From: Mucilaginibacter pedocola
GTDB lineage: Bacteria; Bacteroidota; Bacteroidia; Sphingobacteriales; Sphingobacteriaceae
Assembly (NCBI RefSeq): GCF_002013915.1
Contig: NZ_MBTF01000036.1
Coordinates: 248,001 to 312,000 of the forward strand
DNA length: 64,000 bases
Direction: 5' to 3'
How positions within the stretch are numbered: position 1 is the stretch's first letter; every line of letters starts with the position of its first letter. The notes beneath the pieces are model-generated. The model searched no databases. It had not been told where the DNA came from and worked only from the letters and a program-made list of their open reading frames with translations. Made by a program: the position numbers and the translations under genes. Shown in pieces: positions 43,674 to 52,541 of the stretch.

Positions 43674-46600
43674 TTAAGGTTTGTAATGGTAATCGTAATT
43701 TTCCAGGATGTTGCCTTTTTGGTCTTTGATAGTAATAAGCCGCTGAAAACCGTCATACACATAATAAGTGGTTTGGTTTTTAGCATCAGTACTGCTGGTC
43801 ATACCTACCAAAGGGTCGTAGGTGTACGTCGTCATCTGCGCATCGGCAGGATAAAAGCGTAGGTCGTCGGACTGTCCCGTAATGTTTATCGGATAACTGT
43901 TATTTGTAACCGATACATTCATTTTGACAAAATTCCAACTGCCGCCTGTTTTTGCCCAATACGATAATATATAGCTTCCATTAACAAGGTTCGTTAGCGC
44001 TTTTGAGTAGGAAGATAGTTTACTAAAATGCCCCGTTTTACTGTCTTCTGCCGGGCTGTCGCCGTTCCCATCTTCGAAATTCTCATGAAAATACTGGTTT
44101 TCGGTAATAACATTTTGCAACATTGCCCGATATGAGCAAGTAATGCCGACCTGAAAAGTATAGCTTTGAAAACTTGTACTACCGGATAAAGAGAGCGTAT
44201 AATTTCCTTGCGGCATATTGGTGTAGGTTATTGCCCCGCCTACTGGTAAATTGCAGGTACCGTTGCTGCATGAAAACGACCCGCTTTTATTGCTTGGGCC
44301 AGAAAGGGTGAAACTGAACGAAGTGCTGGTAGCATTATAGGGCGCCCCTGCCGAAAATTGCAAAACAATATCGCCCGCTGTGGCCTGCACAAATGTAGTC
44401 GTTGACGGGTTAGGGTAGTTACCGCCCGTTGGGCCAAGGTAAATAGCAATGTTTTTTGTTCCGGTACCCGGGCCCGTTACTGTAGTAGAATAGTTATGGG
44501 CATTTGTTACTTTCGCAACGGGATATTGGCCACCATATCCCCATTGATAGGAGGTACTGATCCCGCCAGGAATCTTTTCTTCCAGCAGTTTACCTTTTGC
44601 ATCGTAATCATTCAAAATTCCTTTTAGAAAAATTTCGTTATTTCCAACCTGGCTTTCTACTGTTTTTGGAAGGTAAAGGCTATCATTGAAAATGCCGTAA
44701 TTGGTACGGGAAAGTAACTGCTGAACATTGTTAACAGCAACAGTAGTTTCTATTACAGGCGATACAATGTTTTTGGCGACCATTCCGGAATACACACTGC
44801 CCTGCATGTCAAAAGGGTATTTATAACTTGTTTCCGTTACTTTTCCGTCGCTGTTAATTTGTGCTTGTTTTTTTTGAAAATGATAGTTAGGGTCATATTC
44901 GTAACTTGTTGTACTCACAACCTCAGCGGGAAAATAACTTTTAGTTGTCTCGCTGGTTTTGAGTGCCGTTCCCGAAATTGTGCTTAACCCTTTAATGAAC
45001 TGGAAAACTACGTTGGGCGTGGATACGGCTACCTGCCTCCAAAGTGTCCTTGCGCGATAATTAACGCTCACTGTGTAGTCAGTTTGTTTTTCAAGTACCA
45101 GGGTGTCCTTTTTATAATATTTGACATTTTTTGGTAGTGAACGAGCAAAATCGAAACTTCCATAGCTACCAACCTGGTTATCGCCCAAGCCGTAGTTGAC
45201 TCCCAGCTCGTCCGGATAATCCAAATGGGATGTAAAAGTAAAGTCCGTTTTTAGCGAGTTGCCTATGGTTTCCCTTACATTGGCGTAATATACAGGCAAG
45301 AGAGAAAGGGAATAAAACGGATCTGATTTCCAGAACTCCCAATTTGTTTGGATATCTGGCACCGACGGTCCAAAGATCCCCCCAAAATCATTACTCGGTT
45401 GACTGACATAGAAATTATAGTAGTAATTACTTATCGGGGCAGAAATAAATCCGCTGGAAAGCGACGGGCTGGTAAAATAATCGTAAGAATATGTTTTTAC
45501 TACAGGAGGATTACCCGCAATATCGGTATCGGTAATTTTTTTCAAGCGTATGCCCCCGCAAGGCTGCCGTAGCGTATTGGTCGTATAATTCCTTGTAAAA
45601 CTAAACTCATTTTGCTCATACTCGAAAGTTGTGGCTCCTCCCGTCGGGTACGTTATCTTCTTTAAAGCGCCCATCACCGTAGAATCTAATAAAGGGGCAC
45701 GATTGGCATTGTAGGGTGCAAAAGGTATCAGGCTGGTATTGTTTGCGCCATTATAGTAGCCCCAGTAGTCCAAAGCTCTTATATTGATAGCGCCTGCCGG
45801 AAAACTGTTATATAGAAAAGAGTGCCTTCGAACCATCGGGCTTGCACTATTTGGCCTCTCGTTCAAGGTAGTCAGTACACTTAGCATATCACGACTGGAA
45901 TACTCCAGGCCAAAGTGCTTTATTTCGTTGCCTTTATTGTCCCAAAAAGAAATGGAATCTAAAGTATGCAGTTCGTTCGGCTCTGTATTTTTATAATAAA
46001 GATCGACCTTCCAATTTGTGCTTTCAATTTTCGTTAACAAATTTTCTGATGCCACAGAATAGGTCAAACCTGTAAGCGAACTTTCAGTATGGCCCGGCCG
46101 CCTGTGAAAGTAGTCGTAAGGCAAGACTGTTATCCTTTGCCGGTTTTGTTGAAAAAAAAAGCCGCTGGAATTCCTATAATCATTTTGATAGGTTAAGTAT
46201 ATTTTATTGCCATTTACATCCTCTATTTCCCGCAACATCCACGCGGTGACAGGGGTAATGTAATTGTCCATATAAGGGTTAAAAAATTCACTTTGCGAAA
46301 AAGAGAATTCTACATTTTGCATGGGCTGATTTGGATCAATGTCACCAATAGACTTTGCCGGGTCGCCAAACCGATAGATCGTCCCATCTTCAGTCGTTAT
46401 ACTGAACCCATAAAAATTATCAAATATTCCGTTTTTAATCCTGAGAGATGTATTAATATTTACATAACTAATTTTTAGTTTCCTGTCAGAAACAATATGT
46501 GGTTGGCCGTCTTCACCGAAAAAAAACTTTCCTGCTACATTGCCAAACGAAAAATAAAACATATCAGGTTCGCCATCACACGAACCGTTGTTAAAGCAAA

Positions 46601-47048
46601 CCGGACAGCCATCCCCACTACAGTTAAGGGTACCATCCTTGTTTATAATGCTGGTTATATTGGCGCTGTTATACAAATACCCAAAGACACCACTACCATG
46701 CCTTTCGTCGGGCAATCCTCTAACTGTCCGTGTTATGAGCCCGCCCGCCATTAACGACCATCCCCTGCCTATAACTCCAGGCAGATCTGACGGGCGGTAA
46801 CCGCTATAATTATAATTGATAGAGACAGGAAGGCTCAATGAGCCTTGGCTTAGGTTCAAAAGTGGTATACTCAGATTTGGAAGGCCAGAACTATGATTAA
46901 GAGGGATCTCACCATACTTACCGATAGAAGCCGCGTTAGGCGATGGCGGTATTACCGTAGTACTTTGCGAGTATATCGTATTAGATAATAACAGCCCAAA
47001 GATCACTATTATCGTTACGCGGCATGAAAATTTAAATAGCCAATGCAT
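43674..47048 (-). CDS. Secreted YD-repeat/SpvB-type shell protein
   Basis: A 1124-residue secreted protein with a signal peptide (~1-28). The N-terminal part (I-P-L-N-H-S-S-G-L-P-N-L-S-I-P-L, then P-V-S-I-N-Y-N-Y-S-G-Y and G-R-G-W-S-L-M-A-G-G) matches the N-terminal shell of RHS/SpvB-like proteins of Bacteroidota. The C-terminus returns to YD repeats (Y-T-Y-D-P-L-V-G-M-T-S-S-T-D). It lacks the RHS core and toxin tip, so it is probably the partner shell for the next gene. The two together make a full-length RHS particle split in two genes. Confidence 0.85.
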   Translation of the reverse strand: MHWLFKFSCRVTIIVIFGLLLSNTIYSQSTTVIPPSPNAASIGKYGEIPLNHSSGLPNLSIPLLNLSQGSLSLPVSINYNYSGYRPSDLPGVIGRGWSLMAGGLITRTVRGLPDERHGSGVFGYLYNSANITSIINKDGTLNCSGDGCPVCFNNGSCDGEPDMFYFSFGNVAGKFFFGEDGQPHIVSDRKLKISYVNINTSLRIKNGIFDNFYGFSITTEDGTIYRFGDPAKSIGDIDPNQPMQNVEFSFSQSEFFNPYMDNYITPVTAWMLREIEDVNGNKIYLTYQNDYRNSSGFFFQQNRQRITVLPYDYFHRRPGHTESSLTGLTYSVASENLLTKIESTNWKVDLYYKNTEPNELHTLDSISFWDNKGNEIKHFGLEYSSRDMLSVLTTLNERPNSASPMVRRHSFLYNSFPAGAINIRALDYWGYYNGANNTSLIPFAPYNANRAPLLDSTVMGALKKITYPTGGATTFEYEQNEFSFTRNYTTNTLRQPCGGIRLKKITDTDIAGNPPVVKTYSYDYFTSPSLSSGFISAPISNYYYNFYVSQPSNDFGGIFGPSVPDIQTNWEFWKSDPFYSLSLLPVYYANVRETIGNSLKTDFTFTSHLDYPDELGVNYGLGDNQVGSYGSFDFARSLPKNVKYYKKDTLVLEKQTDYTVSVNYRARTLWRQVAVSTPNVVFQFIKGLSTISGTALKTSETTKSYFPAEVVSTTSYEYDPNYHFQKKQAQINSDGKVTETSYKYPFDMQGSVYSGMVAKNIVSPVIETTVAVNNVQQLLSRTNYGIFNDSLYLPKTVESQVGNNEIFLKGILNDYDAKGKLLEEKIPGGISTSYQWGYGGQYPVAKVTNAHNYSTTVTGPGTGTKNIAIYLGPTGGNYPNPSTTTFVQATAGDIVLQFSAGAPYNATSTSFSFTLSGPSNKSGSFSCSNGTCNLPVGGAITYTNMPQGNYTLSLSGSTSFQSYTFQVGITCSYRAMLQNVITENQYFHENFEDGNGDSPAEDSKTGHFSKLSSYSKALTNLVNGSYILSYWAKTGGSWNFVKMNVSVTNNSYPINITGQSDDLRFYPADAQMTTYTYDPLVGMTSSTDAKNQTTYYVYDGFQRLITIKDQKGNILENYDYHYKP

Positions 47049-47182
47049 ATATTATTAGAATATTTAGTAGTATAAAAGCATAAATGAGTTTTCGGAAGAA
47101 CCGCTGCGGCAACTACTTGATTGATTGAATTCCGGCGAATTATCTACCACTCAACTTTAAATAAAATCATATCGGAGAAAGA

Positions 47183-47545
47183 TCAATGCTCGTTTCTGTG
47201 CAACGTACAATGGGCTTGGGCTCCATTCAATTCAATATCTAGCCCCACAGAATCCTGGTAGAATTTACCGCTGTGGTTGATATCTAATCCGTTAACAGTA
47301 ACTTTGAAGGAAAAGCCGCCGGTGCCTACCTTACCGGAGTCTATCGGGAATTCTCCGAGTTCGCTTTTTGCTGTACCTGTTAATACGCTTTCATTAACCA
47401 CGAAATGGTAATTTAAAGGGTAATTAGTACCGTCATCTTTAACTAGGTGCCCAGACCAGTCGCCTGAGGGGCTGTAAAGTGCTGCAAAACAAAAGGCAAA
47501 GCAAAAAATAAAAAAAATGGTGGATGCGAGTCTTTTTTTTCTCAT
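47183..47545 (-). CDS. Small secreted protein
   Basis: A 120-residue protein with a signal peptide (R-K-K-R-L-A-S-T-I-F-F-I-F-C-F-A-F-C-F-A) and a beta-rich mature part (W-S-G-H-L-V-K-D-D-G-T and S-V-G-L-D-I-E-L-N-G). It lies upstream of the RHS pair on the same strand, 135 bases away. No family could be named; a lipocalin-like beta barrel is possible. Confidence 0.6.
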   Translation of the reverse strand: MRKKRLASTIFFIFCFAFCFAALYSPSGDWSGHLVKDDGTNYPLNYHFVVNESVLTGTAKSELGEFPIDSGKVGTGGFSFKVTVNGLDINHSGKFYQDSVGLDIELNGAQAHCTLHRNEH

Positions 47546-47948
47546 TGTGAAAAGTTTCGGTATATCAAATATAAATATTGTTTATTAAATAATCATATCT
47601 TTAATGATAACACTTTACTACTTTAAAAAATATCTATTGGTAGATATATGTGTCCGAATTGAATTCTGTTTTTAGTGGGGCACAATGTTAAAAAAAATGG
47701 AAGCGCCCCCCCCCCGAGAAATACATTTTAAAGAATTACGTTACCAGCGGTACAAATACTGTGGTGATTTTGAATTTAGAAGCAAACGCAATCCACTTTC
47801 TTAAATAGTACATTCAAATATTGTAGCTAATCCTAGTTCATCAGAATCCATTATAACTGGTAGTGGCAACTTACTGTAGCAAAAACTGCTTCTGGATTTA
47901 CTGTGAGAAAACCGTATCGACAGAAATGACAAAAGTTATTGCTGCATC
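47546..47948. other. Intergenic region with a C10 homopolymer
   Basis: About 400 bases without a supported gene; it holds a run of ten C residues at 47706-47715, about 160 bases upstream of the leftward small secreted protein. Such tracts can vary in length and shift expression, but no other sign of phase variation is visible here. Confidence 0.4.
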
Positions 47949-49367
47949 TTACTGTTCATTGGGAATAGCCCGTCGCTTGTCCGTATATATCAAAGATTCA
48001 ACCATCAAATCTTTCAGAAGCAACTCACTATCAAATAACAAATTTAAAGAACTTAGTTTTTTCAGTGTCAGCCGGCACCACTCTATATTTGATTCTAACC
48101 ATTCCCCACGTGTTTCCCTCGTATGAAGAAAATCATTATTTCCGGCAAATTTTTGCAAATCACGTTCAAGTTCAAAAATCTTTTGTGAATTAACCGCCAC
48201 TGATTTGTCAATAATTGCGTTCTCCTGGTTGATCGAATCCAAGCGGAAAATAATCGGAATAGCCTCACGCAAGACATACTGAGTGTATACTTTATTATCT
48301 TTATTTTCATTGCTTATTTCACCGAAGAGTGCGCTTTTAATATTGGTGTTTTCCCTCATCAACGCTGCCGATTTCAACAGTAAGGAATCGTTGATGCTCT
48401 GTAAAAAATTATATTGTTTAGATTGTTTGATAAAATCAGCAACATCCGTAGCACGCTTTATCGCGTTACGATAAACCAAAAATAATTGTATACGTTCATT
48501 TAGTAAGCGCGCAAAAATGAGATTATCTGATCGGAAGCTCAATACAGCAGCCTGAAATTGATCGTATATTAACGGGGGCACGGTTTCAACTTTTTCGTTC
48601 CTAACCAATTCGTTATAGCCGCGCCCCTGCCTATAAAGTCGGAGTGGAGGTAGCTTGTTGCCGTTTCTGAGTGATAGATTGAAGCCATTTTTTAACTGAT
48701 TGCTAATTTTCTGGTCATTGATCAGATAAAATGCTGGAATAACCACAAGCATAGATCCACCCTGATTAAATGAACCAGAGAGAAGCCCGACAACCTTTCC
48801 GTTAAGGATGACCGGACCTCCGCTCATGCCGTTATTAACCGTCGCTGTAGCTGGTAGCAGATCCAAGCTAACATCTGTAGACAGAATTTTGTAGCTTTTT
48901 GAAGGAATGAGTTGATCCATGTTGAAATCAACTTCTACTTTATATCGCTCTATTCCCATAGGGTTACCTATCAATACGCCTTTTAGAGAAGATAATCTTT
49001 TAGGTAGTACTGATAAAATACTCAACGAATTTACAGGCAGACGATTAGGTGCTTGAAAATTAAGCAACGCAATATCTTTTTCTTCGTTGTAAGCCGCTAC
49101 TGCTATATTAGATAGTTGCCCACTGACACAATGAGCATCGATATCCCGGCTACCTACGATCAAATGGTAAGCAGTACTTATATAAATATTATCATTTATC
49201 TTCACAAAAAAACCTGTCCCTATAAATGAATTACTCTTTCCGGTAGTTCGGTCGATTTTAGTTGTGTATATCCTGACAATGAATGAATTATAATCTTGCG
49301 CCTTAGCCAAAACGCAATTAAACAATGTAAAGAAAAGTAAGCTTGTCAAAAAGTTGTTAGTTTTCAT
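47949..49367 (-). CDS. Secreted trypsin-like serine protease with helical C-domain
   Basis: A 472-residue protein when started at the ATG at 49367, which overlaps the stop of the upstream gene as ATGA; the start gives a signal peptide cleaved near residue 24. The protease domain has H68 in S-T-A-Y-H-L, D98 in E-E-K-D-I-A-L-L-N, and S182 in N-G-M-S-G-G-P, the S1 triad. A ~230-residue helical region follows with no recognised domain. It probably works in the periplasm or at the surface. It is coupled to the small membrane protein gene upstream. Confidence 0.85.
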   Translation of the reverse strand: MKTNNFLTSLLFFTLFNCVLAKAQDYNSFIVRIYTTKIDRTTGKSNSFIGTGFFVKINDNIYISTAYHLIVGSRDIDAHCVSGQLSNIAVAAYNEEKDIALLNFQAPNRLPVNSLSILSVLPKRLSSLKGVLIGNPMGIERYKVEVDFNMDQLIPSKSYKILSTDVSLDLLPATATVNNGMSGGPVILNGKVVGLLSGSFNQGGSMLVVIPAFYLINDQKISNQLKNGFNLSLRNGNKLPPLRLYRQGRGYNELVRNEKVETVPPLIYDQFQAAVLSFRSDNLIFARLLNERIQLFLVYRNAIKRATDVADFIKQSKQYNFLQSINDSLLLKSAALMRENTNIKSALFGEISNENKDNKVYTQYVLREAIPIIFRLDSINQENAIIDKSVAVNSQKIFELERDLQKFAGNNDFLHTRETRGEWLESNIEWCRLTLKKLSSLNLLFDSELLLKDLMVESLIYTDKRRAIPNEQ

Positions 49368-49771
49368 TGTTCTTTTTCTTTTAGAATTAACCGCATAGCT
49401 GAATCCCCAGAGATTTCGCCGTTTCGCCACTTGCTTTCGATAATGTCCGTTTTGTAATTTCTTAATAACGATATCGTATCAATCGGTGAAGGCTGGATGG
49501 TCGACTGCGTAAATGAACGATTTACTTTAATGGATATGCCAACAGTAATTCCAATTAGACAAAAAATAGACAACGCAGCTAAAATAAACCCAACTTTCTT
49601 CTGAATCTCAGCACCTTGCTTGATGCTATCAAAAAGTGTCTTTCCGCCGATCAACGCGAAAAGTGATACGAGTATGGTATTAGTGATTGGTGCCGAGGTA
49701 ATTCCTGCTATGAAGCCAATCAATAAACCGAAAGCTGAGAATCCTAAAAAAAGACTGGTATTGGGTTTCAT
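49364..49771 (-). CDS. Small membrane protein coupled to protease
   Basis: A 135-residue protein with three transmembrane helices: L-G-F-S-A-F-G-L-L-I-G-F-I-A-G near 8-24, T-I-L-V-S-L-F-A-L-I-G near 31-43, and G-F-I-L-A-A-L-S-I-F-C-L-I near 61-78. A soluble tail of ~50 residues follows. Its last codon overlaps the start of the protease gene. A partner or anchor of the protease is likely from coupling. Confidence 0.65.
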   Translation of the reverse strand: MKPNTSLFLGFSAFGLLIGFIAGITSAPITNTILVSLFALIGGKTLFDSIKQGAEIQKKVGFILAALSIFCLIGITVGISIKVNRSFTQSTIQPSPIDTISLLRNYKTDIIESKWRNGEISGDSAMRLILKEKEQ

Positions 49772-50393
49772 TGTGAAAAGTTTTAGGTCTTTGAATACAG
49801 GTGAATGTGTTGAAAACTAACTCGCTGTGACGTTATAAATCTAACAAATAAGTTCCAATTTCTTTTAGAAAAATGCGTTAGAAGGAGCTATTAAATATCG
49901 GTTCTCAGCACCTTACAATAATTGCTATACGACGCCGATTTTTCGTTGTTCCTCTTCGTTAAATCGTACACGCTTTGACAGGCCTTCTGAAAGTTTACGA
50001 GAGAATTGCGCATTACTTTTACTTGCTGATCACGACATCATTTTCACTCATGTCTACATGCTCACCGTAAATAACTTTCTTTAGCCCCATCTGATGAAAG
50101 GCGCTAGCTGTACGTTTATTACTTGCTGCAAGACACCACCCTCTTGCAGCAAGTAATTTACAGCATAAATAGGGTTGTCTTTAATTACTAAACCGACGAG
50201 CATTTCAGGCGTACGCCGCCAGTTGGGCGTTTTTCTTTTTCGCCCGATTTTCTAATTGTTGATTTGCCATGTCTTTCTGTGTGTTTTAGGTCTTGTTAAA
50301 ATAAAAATAAACAGTCTATATGAACCAAGTAGTTGTAAAAACATTGCTGAAAGGCACTCTTAAACCAAGGGGCGAAAGCCCCTTGGTACCTAT
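49772..50393. other. Intergenic region with a perfect 16-bp inverted repeat
   Basis: No supported gene in ~620 bases. ATTACTTGCTGCAAGA (50118-50133) is the exact reverse complement of 50142-50157, with an 8-base loop. The hairpin is strong but lacks a T tract. It lies about 240 bases beyond the stop of the integrase gene. It might be a transcript 3'-end structure or a recombination or transfer site. Confidence 0.45.
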
Positions 50394-51680
50394 TTAGAAG
50401 TCTAACACCGCCTCCAATGCCGCATCCGCCTTTTGGTGCGAGAAGTTCGATTGGTACTGCATCGTTGTAATAATGCTTTCGTGGCGATACATCTTTTGCA
50501 GCACTTTGGGATGTATCTCCTTTTCTTCGGCACGTTGTGCGAAAGCGTGGCGGGCTTTGTGCGGCGATGCGTTTTTGTTGATCTTAAGCAAGCCCATGGT
50601 AACGCCCATATGCGTACCGATTAGCTTTGTAACCGAGTTAATGCGCCTGCGCACCAAATAGCGGTTATCAAGGTTTTCCAAATTTTTCAGGAACGGGAAC
50701 ACCAGCCCATGTGTTGGCTCAACCGCTTTGTATTCTTCGATGATGGCTACCACCACCGCAGGCACAGGCAGCGATCCCGGTTCGCCGTTTTTAGACATGG
50801 TGTAATAGAAACGCCCATTCTGAAAATCCGACCATTTCAGTAGCAGCGCATCTGTGATGCGCATGCCTGCGAAGTAAAAGCATATTAGCCATATGTTGCG
50901 GCTATGGTGCAGGTAGCTGTATTGCTCGGAAAACTTGTATTCTTTTAGTTGGTTGATTTCTTCGCCTGTAAGCCCGATCTTTTCCGTCTTGCCGAACTTG
51001 ATATTGATTTTTCCCTTGCCGCCAAACGGGTAAGTTTCATTACCGACAAGTCCGGCGGTTTTGGCGCGGTTATAGATGGTGCGGATAACGATTAAATGGT
51101 TAGTAACCGTGCGTTCGCTAAGTGGCTTAACCTCTTTCATATTGCGCTTGTTACCCGTGCGCAGGAATATGGTGTAACGGCGCAGGTGTTCGACGGTTAT
51201 TTCAGGGAACGTTACCTTTTCTCCTGCAAACTCATAAAACCGTTTCAGCTTGCTTGTATCGGTTTTGCAAACGTCGAAGTTACCGAGGCTCTTTTGTTCT
51301 GCGAGGTAGTTATCGGCAACCTCTTTGAACAAGGCGGCTTTCGGTGCCGGTATCGGCTGCGGTGGCGCAACCTCTTTTATCGGTTTTGGCTTAATAGCCT
51401 CGACGAGGCTTTCAGCCGTGTAGTGTTTTTTGTCGGTTTCAAACTCAAGGATTTTACCGTTGATTTCAGCAAGGCGCTTGATCAAAAAGTTGGTCATGCG
51501 CATGTGCTGCGGGTGTGCTTTTTTTACTTGCTGCTTTGCTGCATCCCAATGATCGCGAGAAGCCAGCGCATTGCCCTCGAACAAATAAGCGGGAACTCCA
51601 TTTTGAGAAACTTTAATACCAATAGGGAATTGTTTGTTTTTGTCGGGACGACTCCAGGTCACGATTTTTGCAGTTGCCAT
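50394..51680 (-). CDS. int: Tyrosine recombinase (element integrase)
   Basis: A 428-residue site-specific recombinase. The N-terminal arm-binding/SAM-like part includes L-F-K-E-V-A-D-N-Y-L near residue 115. The catalytic residues are R in A-G-M-R-I-T-D-A-L-L-L-K-W (Arg I), H-K-A-R-H-A-F-A (His-x-x-Arg), M-Y-R-H-E-S, and the nucleophile Y in T-M-Q-Y-Q-S-N-F. All are intact, unlike the recombinase at 28.5 kb. It lies about 185 bases inside the right 46-bp repeat and next to the TTGTTAACGGT doublet. It is the obvious enzyme for integration and excision at tRNA-Met. Confidence 0.92.
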   Translation of the reverse strand: MATAKIVTWSRPDKNKQFPIGIKVSQNGVPAYLFEGNALASRDHWDAAKQQVKKAHPQHMRMTNFLIKRLAEINGKILEFETDKKHYTAESLVEAIKPKPIKEVAPPQPIPAPKAALFKEVADNYLAEQKSLGNFDVCKTDTSKLKRFYEFAGEKVTFPEITVEHLRRYTIFLRTGNKRNMKEVKPLSERTVTNHLIVIRTIYNRAKTAGLVGNETYPFGGKGKINIKFGKTEKIGLTGEEINQLKEYKFSEQYSYLHHSRNIWLICFYFAGMRITDALLLKWSDFQNGRFYYTMSKNGEPGSLPVPAVVVAIIEEYKAVEPTHGLVFPFLKNLENLDNRYLVRRRINSVTKLIGTHMGVTMGLLKINKNASPHKARHAFAQRAEEKEIHPKVLQKMYRHESIITTMQYQSNFSHQKADAALEAVLDF

Positions 51681-51736
51681 TTGGAAACATTTTTAAGGTT
51701 AAAAATTGTTTCCGTGTGCTTCTCAAAGGTCGCATT

Positions 51737-51759
51737 TTGTTAACGGTTTTGTTAACGGT
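51737..51759. repeat. Right arm-type doublet TTGTTAACGGT
   Basis: Two TTGTTAACGGT copies start at 51737 and 51749, identical in sequence, spacing and orientation to 9862-9884. It lies between the integrase start and the right core. Confidence 0.7.
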
Positions 51760-51864
51760 TCGGTTGGATTAACCTGTGTTTTGGTGGTGTTTTGTGGTTT
51801 GTGGAACCCCTCAAAAACGCCATTTAAGCACATTTTGCAACAAATTGGATTATTACAGAGGAAA

Positions 51865-51910
51865 TTATGAATCCTACGCTCTAACCATCTGAGCTACCCC
51901 GCCGGGTGGT
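51865..51910 (-). repeat. Right attachment site core, orphan tRNA-Met 5' half
   Basis: The 46 bases equal 9752-9797. Read on the minus strand they form only the tRNA-Met 5' half, from a few upstream bases to the anticodon loop; no 3' half follows, so this copy cannot make a tRNA. It marks the right end of the element against the chromosome. Confidence 0.9.
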
Positions 51911-51979
51911 GTTGTATTTGCAGCTTTTTTTGCCGCTTGTTTTTCGGGATATATTTAGATGCTTCCCGAAAAAGGTTTG

Positions 51980-51987
51980 CAAATATA
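51980..51987 (-). promoter_or_regulatory. Original tRNA-Met promoter, now facing the integrase gene
   Basis: TATATTTG on the minus strand fits the -7 consensus TAnnTTTG and lies ~80 bases upstream of the orphan tRNA half. After integration it reads leftward through the att core into the integrase gene, whose start is about 300 bases away. Confidence 0.55.
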
Positions 51988-52058
51988 GCAGAAATTAGTT
52001 TTCTTTAGAAAAAATGTTAACATTTACACCCTAATGGCTGCTAACTACTGAATCGCCC

Positions 52059-52439
52059 ATGTCCGAAAAGAAGAAATTTACCCTCGAATACGAAATAAAA
52101 TCGTCCCCAAGAATATTGTATACTTTTCTAAATGAGGCGAATGGCTTATCGCAATGGTTTGCTGATGATGTTAACGTGCGCGACCAGATTTATACCTTCA
52201 CTTGGGATGGTGAAAGCCAAAAAGCTAAGCTTGTAGCCATAAAAGAGAACAAATTGGTGCGTTTTAAATGGCTCGACGATGAGCCGCAGGCCTATTTTGA
52301 GATGGAAATTCTGCAGGACGAGCTCACCAACGATGTAGCTTTGGGCATTACCGATTTTGCCACCGAAGAAACCCTTACCGAGCGAAAACAGATTTGGGAT
52401 AACCAGATAGATTACCTCATTAGCGTGCTGGGCGCTTAA
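52059..52439 (+). CDS. START/SRPBCC-like domain protein
   Basis: A 126-residue single-domain protein with the START-like pattern found across Bacteroidota: K-F-T-L-E-Y-E-I-K-S-S-P, N-G-L-S-Q-W-F-A-D-D-V, and F-T-W-D-G-E-S-Q-K-A. The fold encloses a hydrophobic ligand cavity; the ligand is unknown. It is the first chromosomal gene right of the element and precedes the LptF/G gene. Confidence 0.8.
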   Translation: MSEKKKFTLEYEIKSSPRILYTFLNEANGLSQWFADDVNVRDQIYTFTWDGESQKAKLVAIKENKLVRFKWLDDEPQAYFEMEILQDELTNDVALGITDFATEETLTERKQIWDNQIDYLISVLGA

Positions 52440-52456
52440 GCAAACTTTATTTTTGG

Positions 52457-52464
52457 TATTTTTG
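52457..52464 (+). promoter_or_regulatory. Promoter of LptF/G gene
   Basis: TATTTTTG matches TAnnTTTG about 80 bases upstream of the permease ATG. A 10-bp inverted repeat CCGTAATTAC/GTAATTACGG (52468-52477, 52490-52499) follows in the leader. Confidence 0.5.
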
Positions 52465-52541
52465 CGGCCGTAATTACAATATGCACCGGTAATTACGGTT
52501 ATGCATTATGCGCGGCGAGCAAGCTGCACGGTTACCCCGGA

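Larger units (their letters stand above)
9752..51910. mobile_element. Integrative mobilizable element of about 42 kb at tRNA-Met
   Basis: The element is delimited by perfect 46-bp direct repeats at 9752-9797 and 51865-51910. Identical 23-bp doublets of TTGTTAACGGT lie inside both ends (9862-9884 and 51737-51759). A tyrosine recombinase gene sits beside the right end. The cargo includes a MobF relaxase and a coupling protein but no VirB4-like ATPase or other pore protein, so it probably borrows a conjugation channel. It also holds a second recombinase gene at 28.5 kb, suggesting an older insertion nested inside. Genes right of the element are housekeeping. The region left of the tRNA is another mobile region, so this locus may hold a tandem accretion. 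Confidence 0.88.

Noticed and set aside
9752..51910. Fully self-transmissible ICE
   Set aside because: No VirB4-type ATPase or mating-pore genes were found between the repeats.
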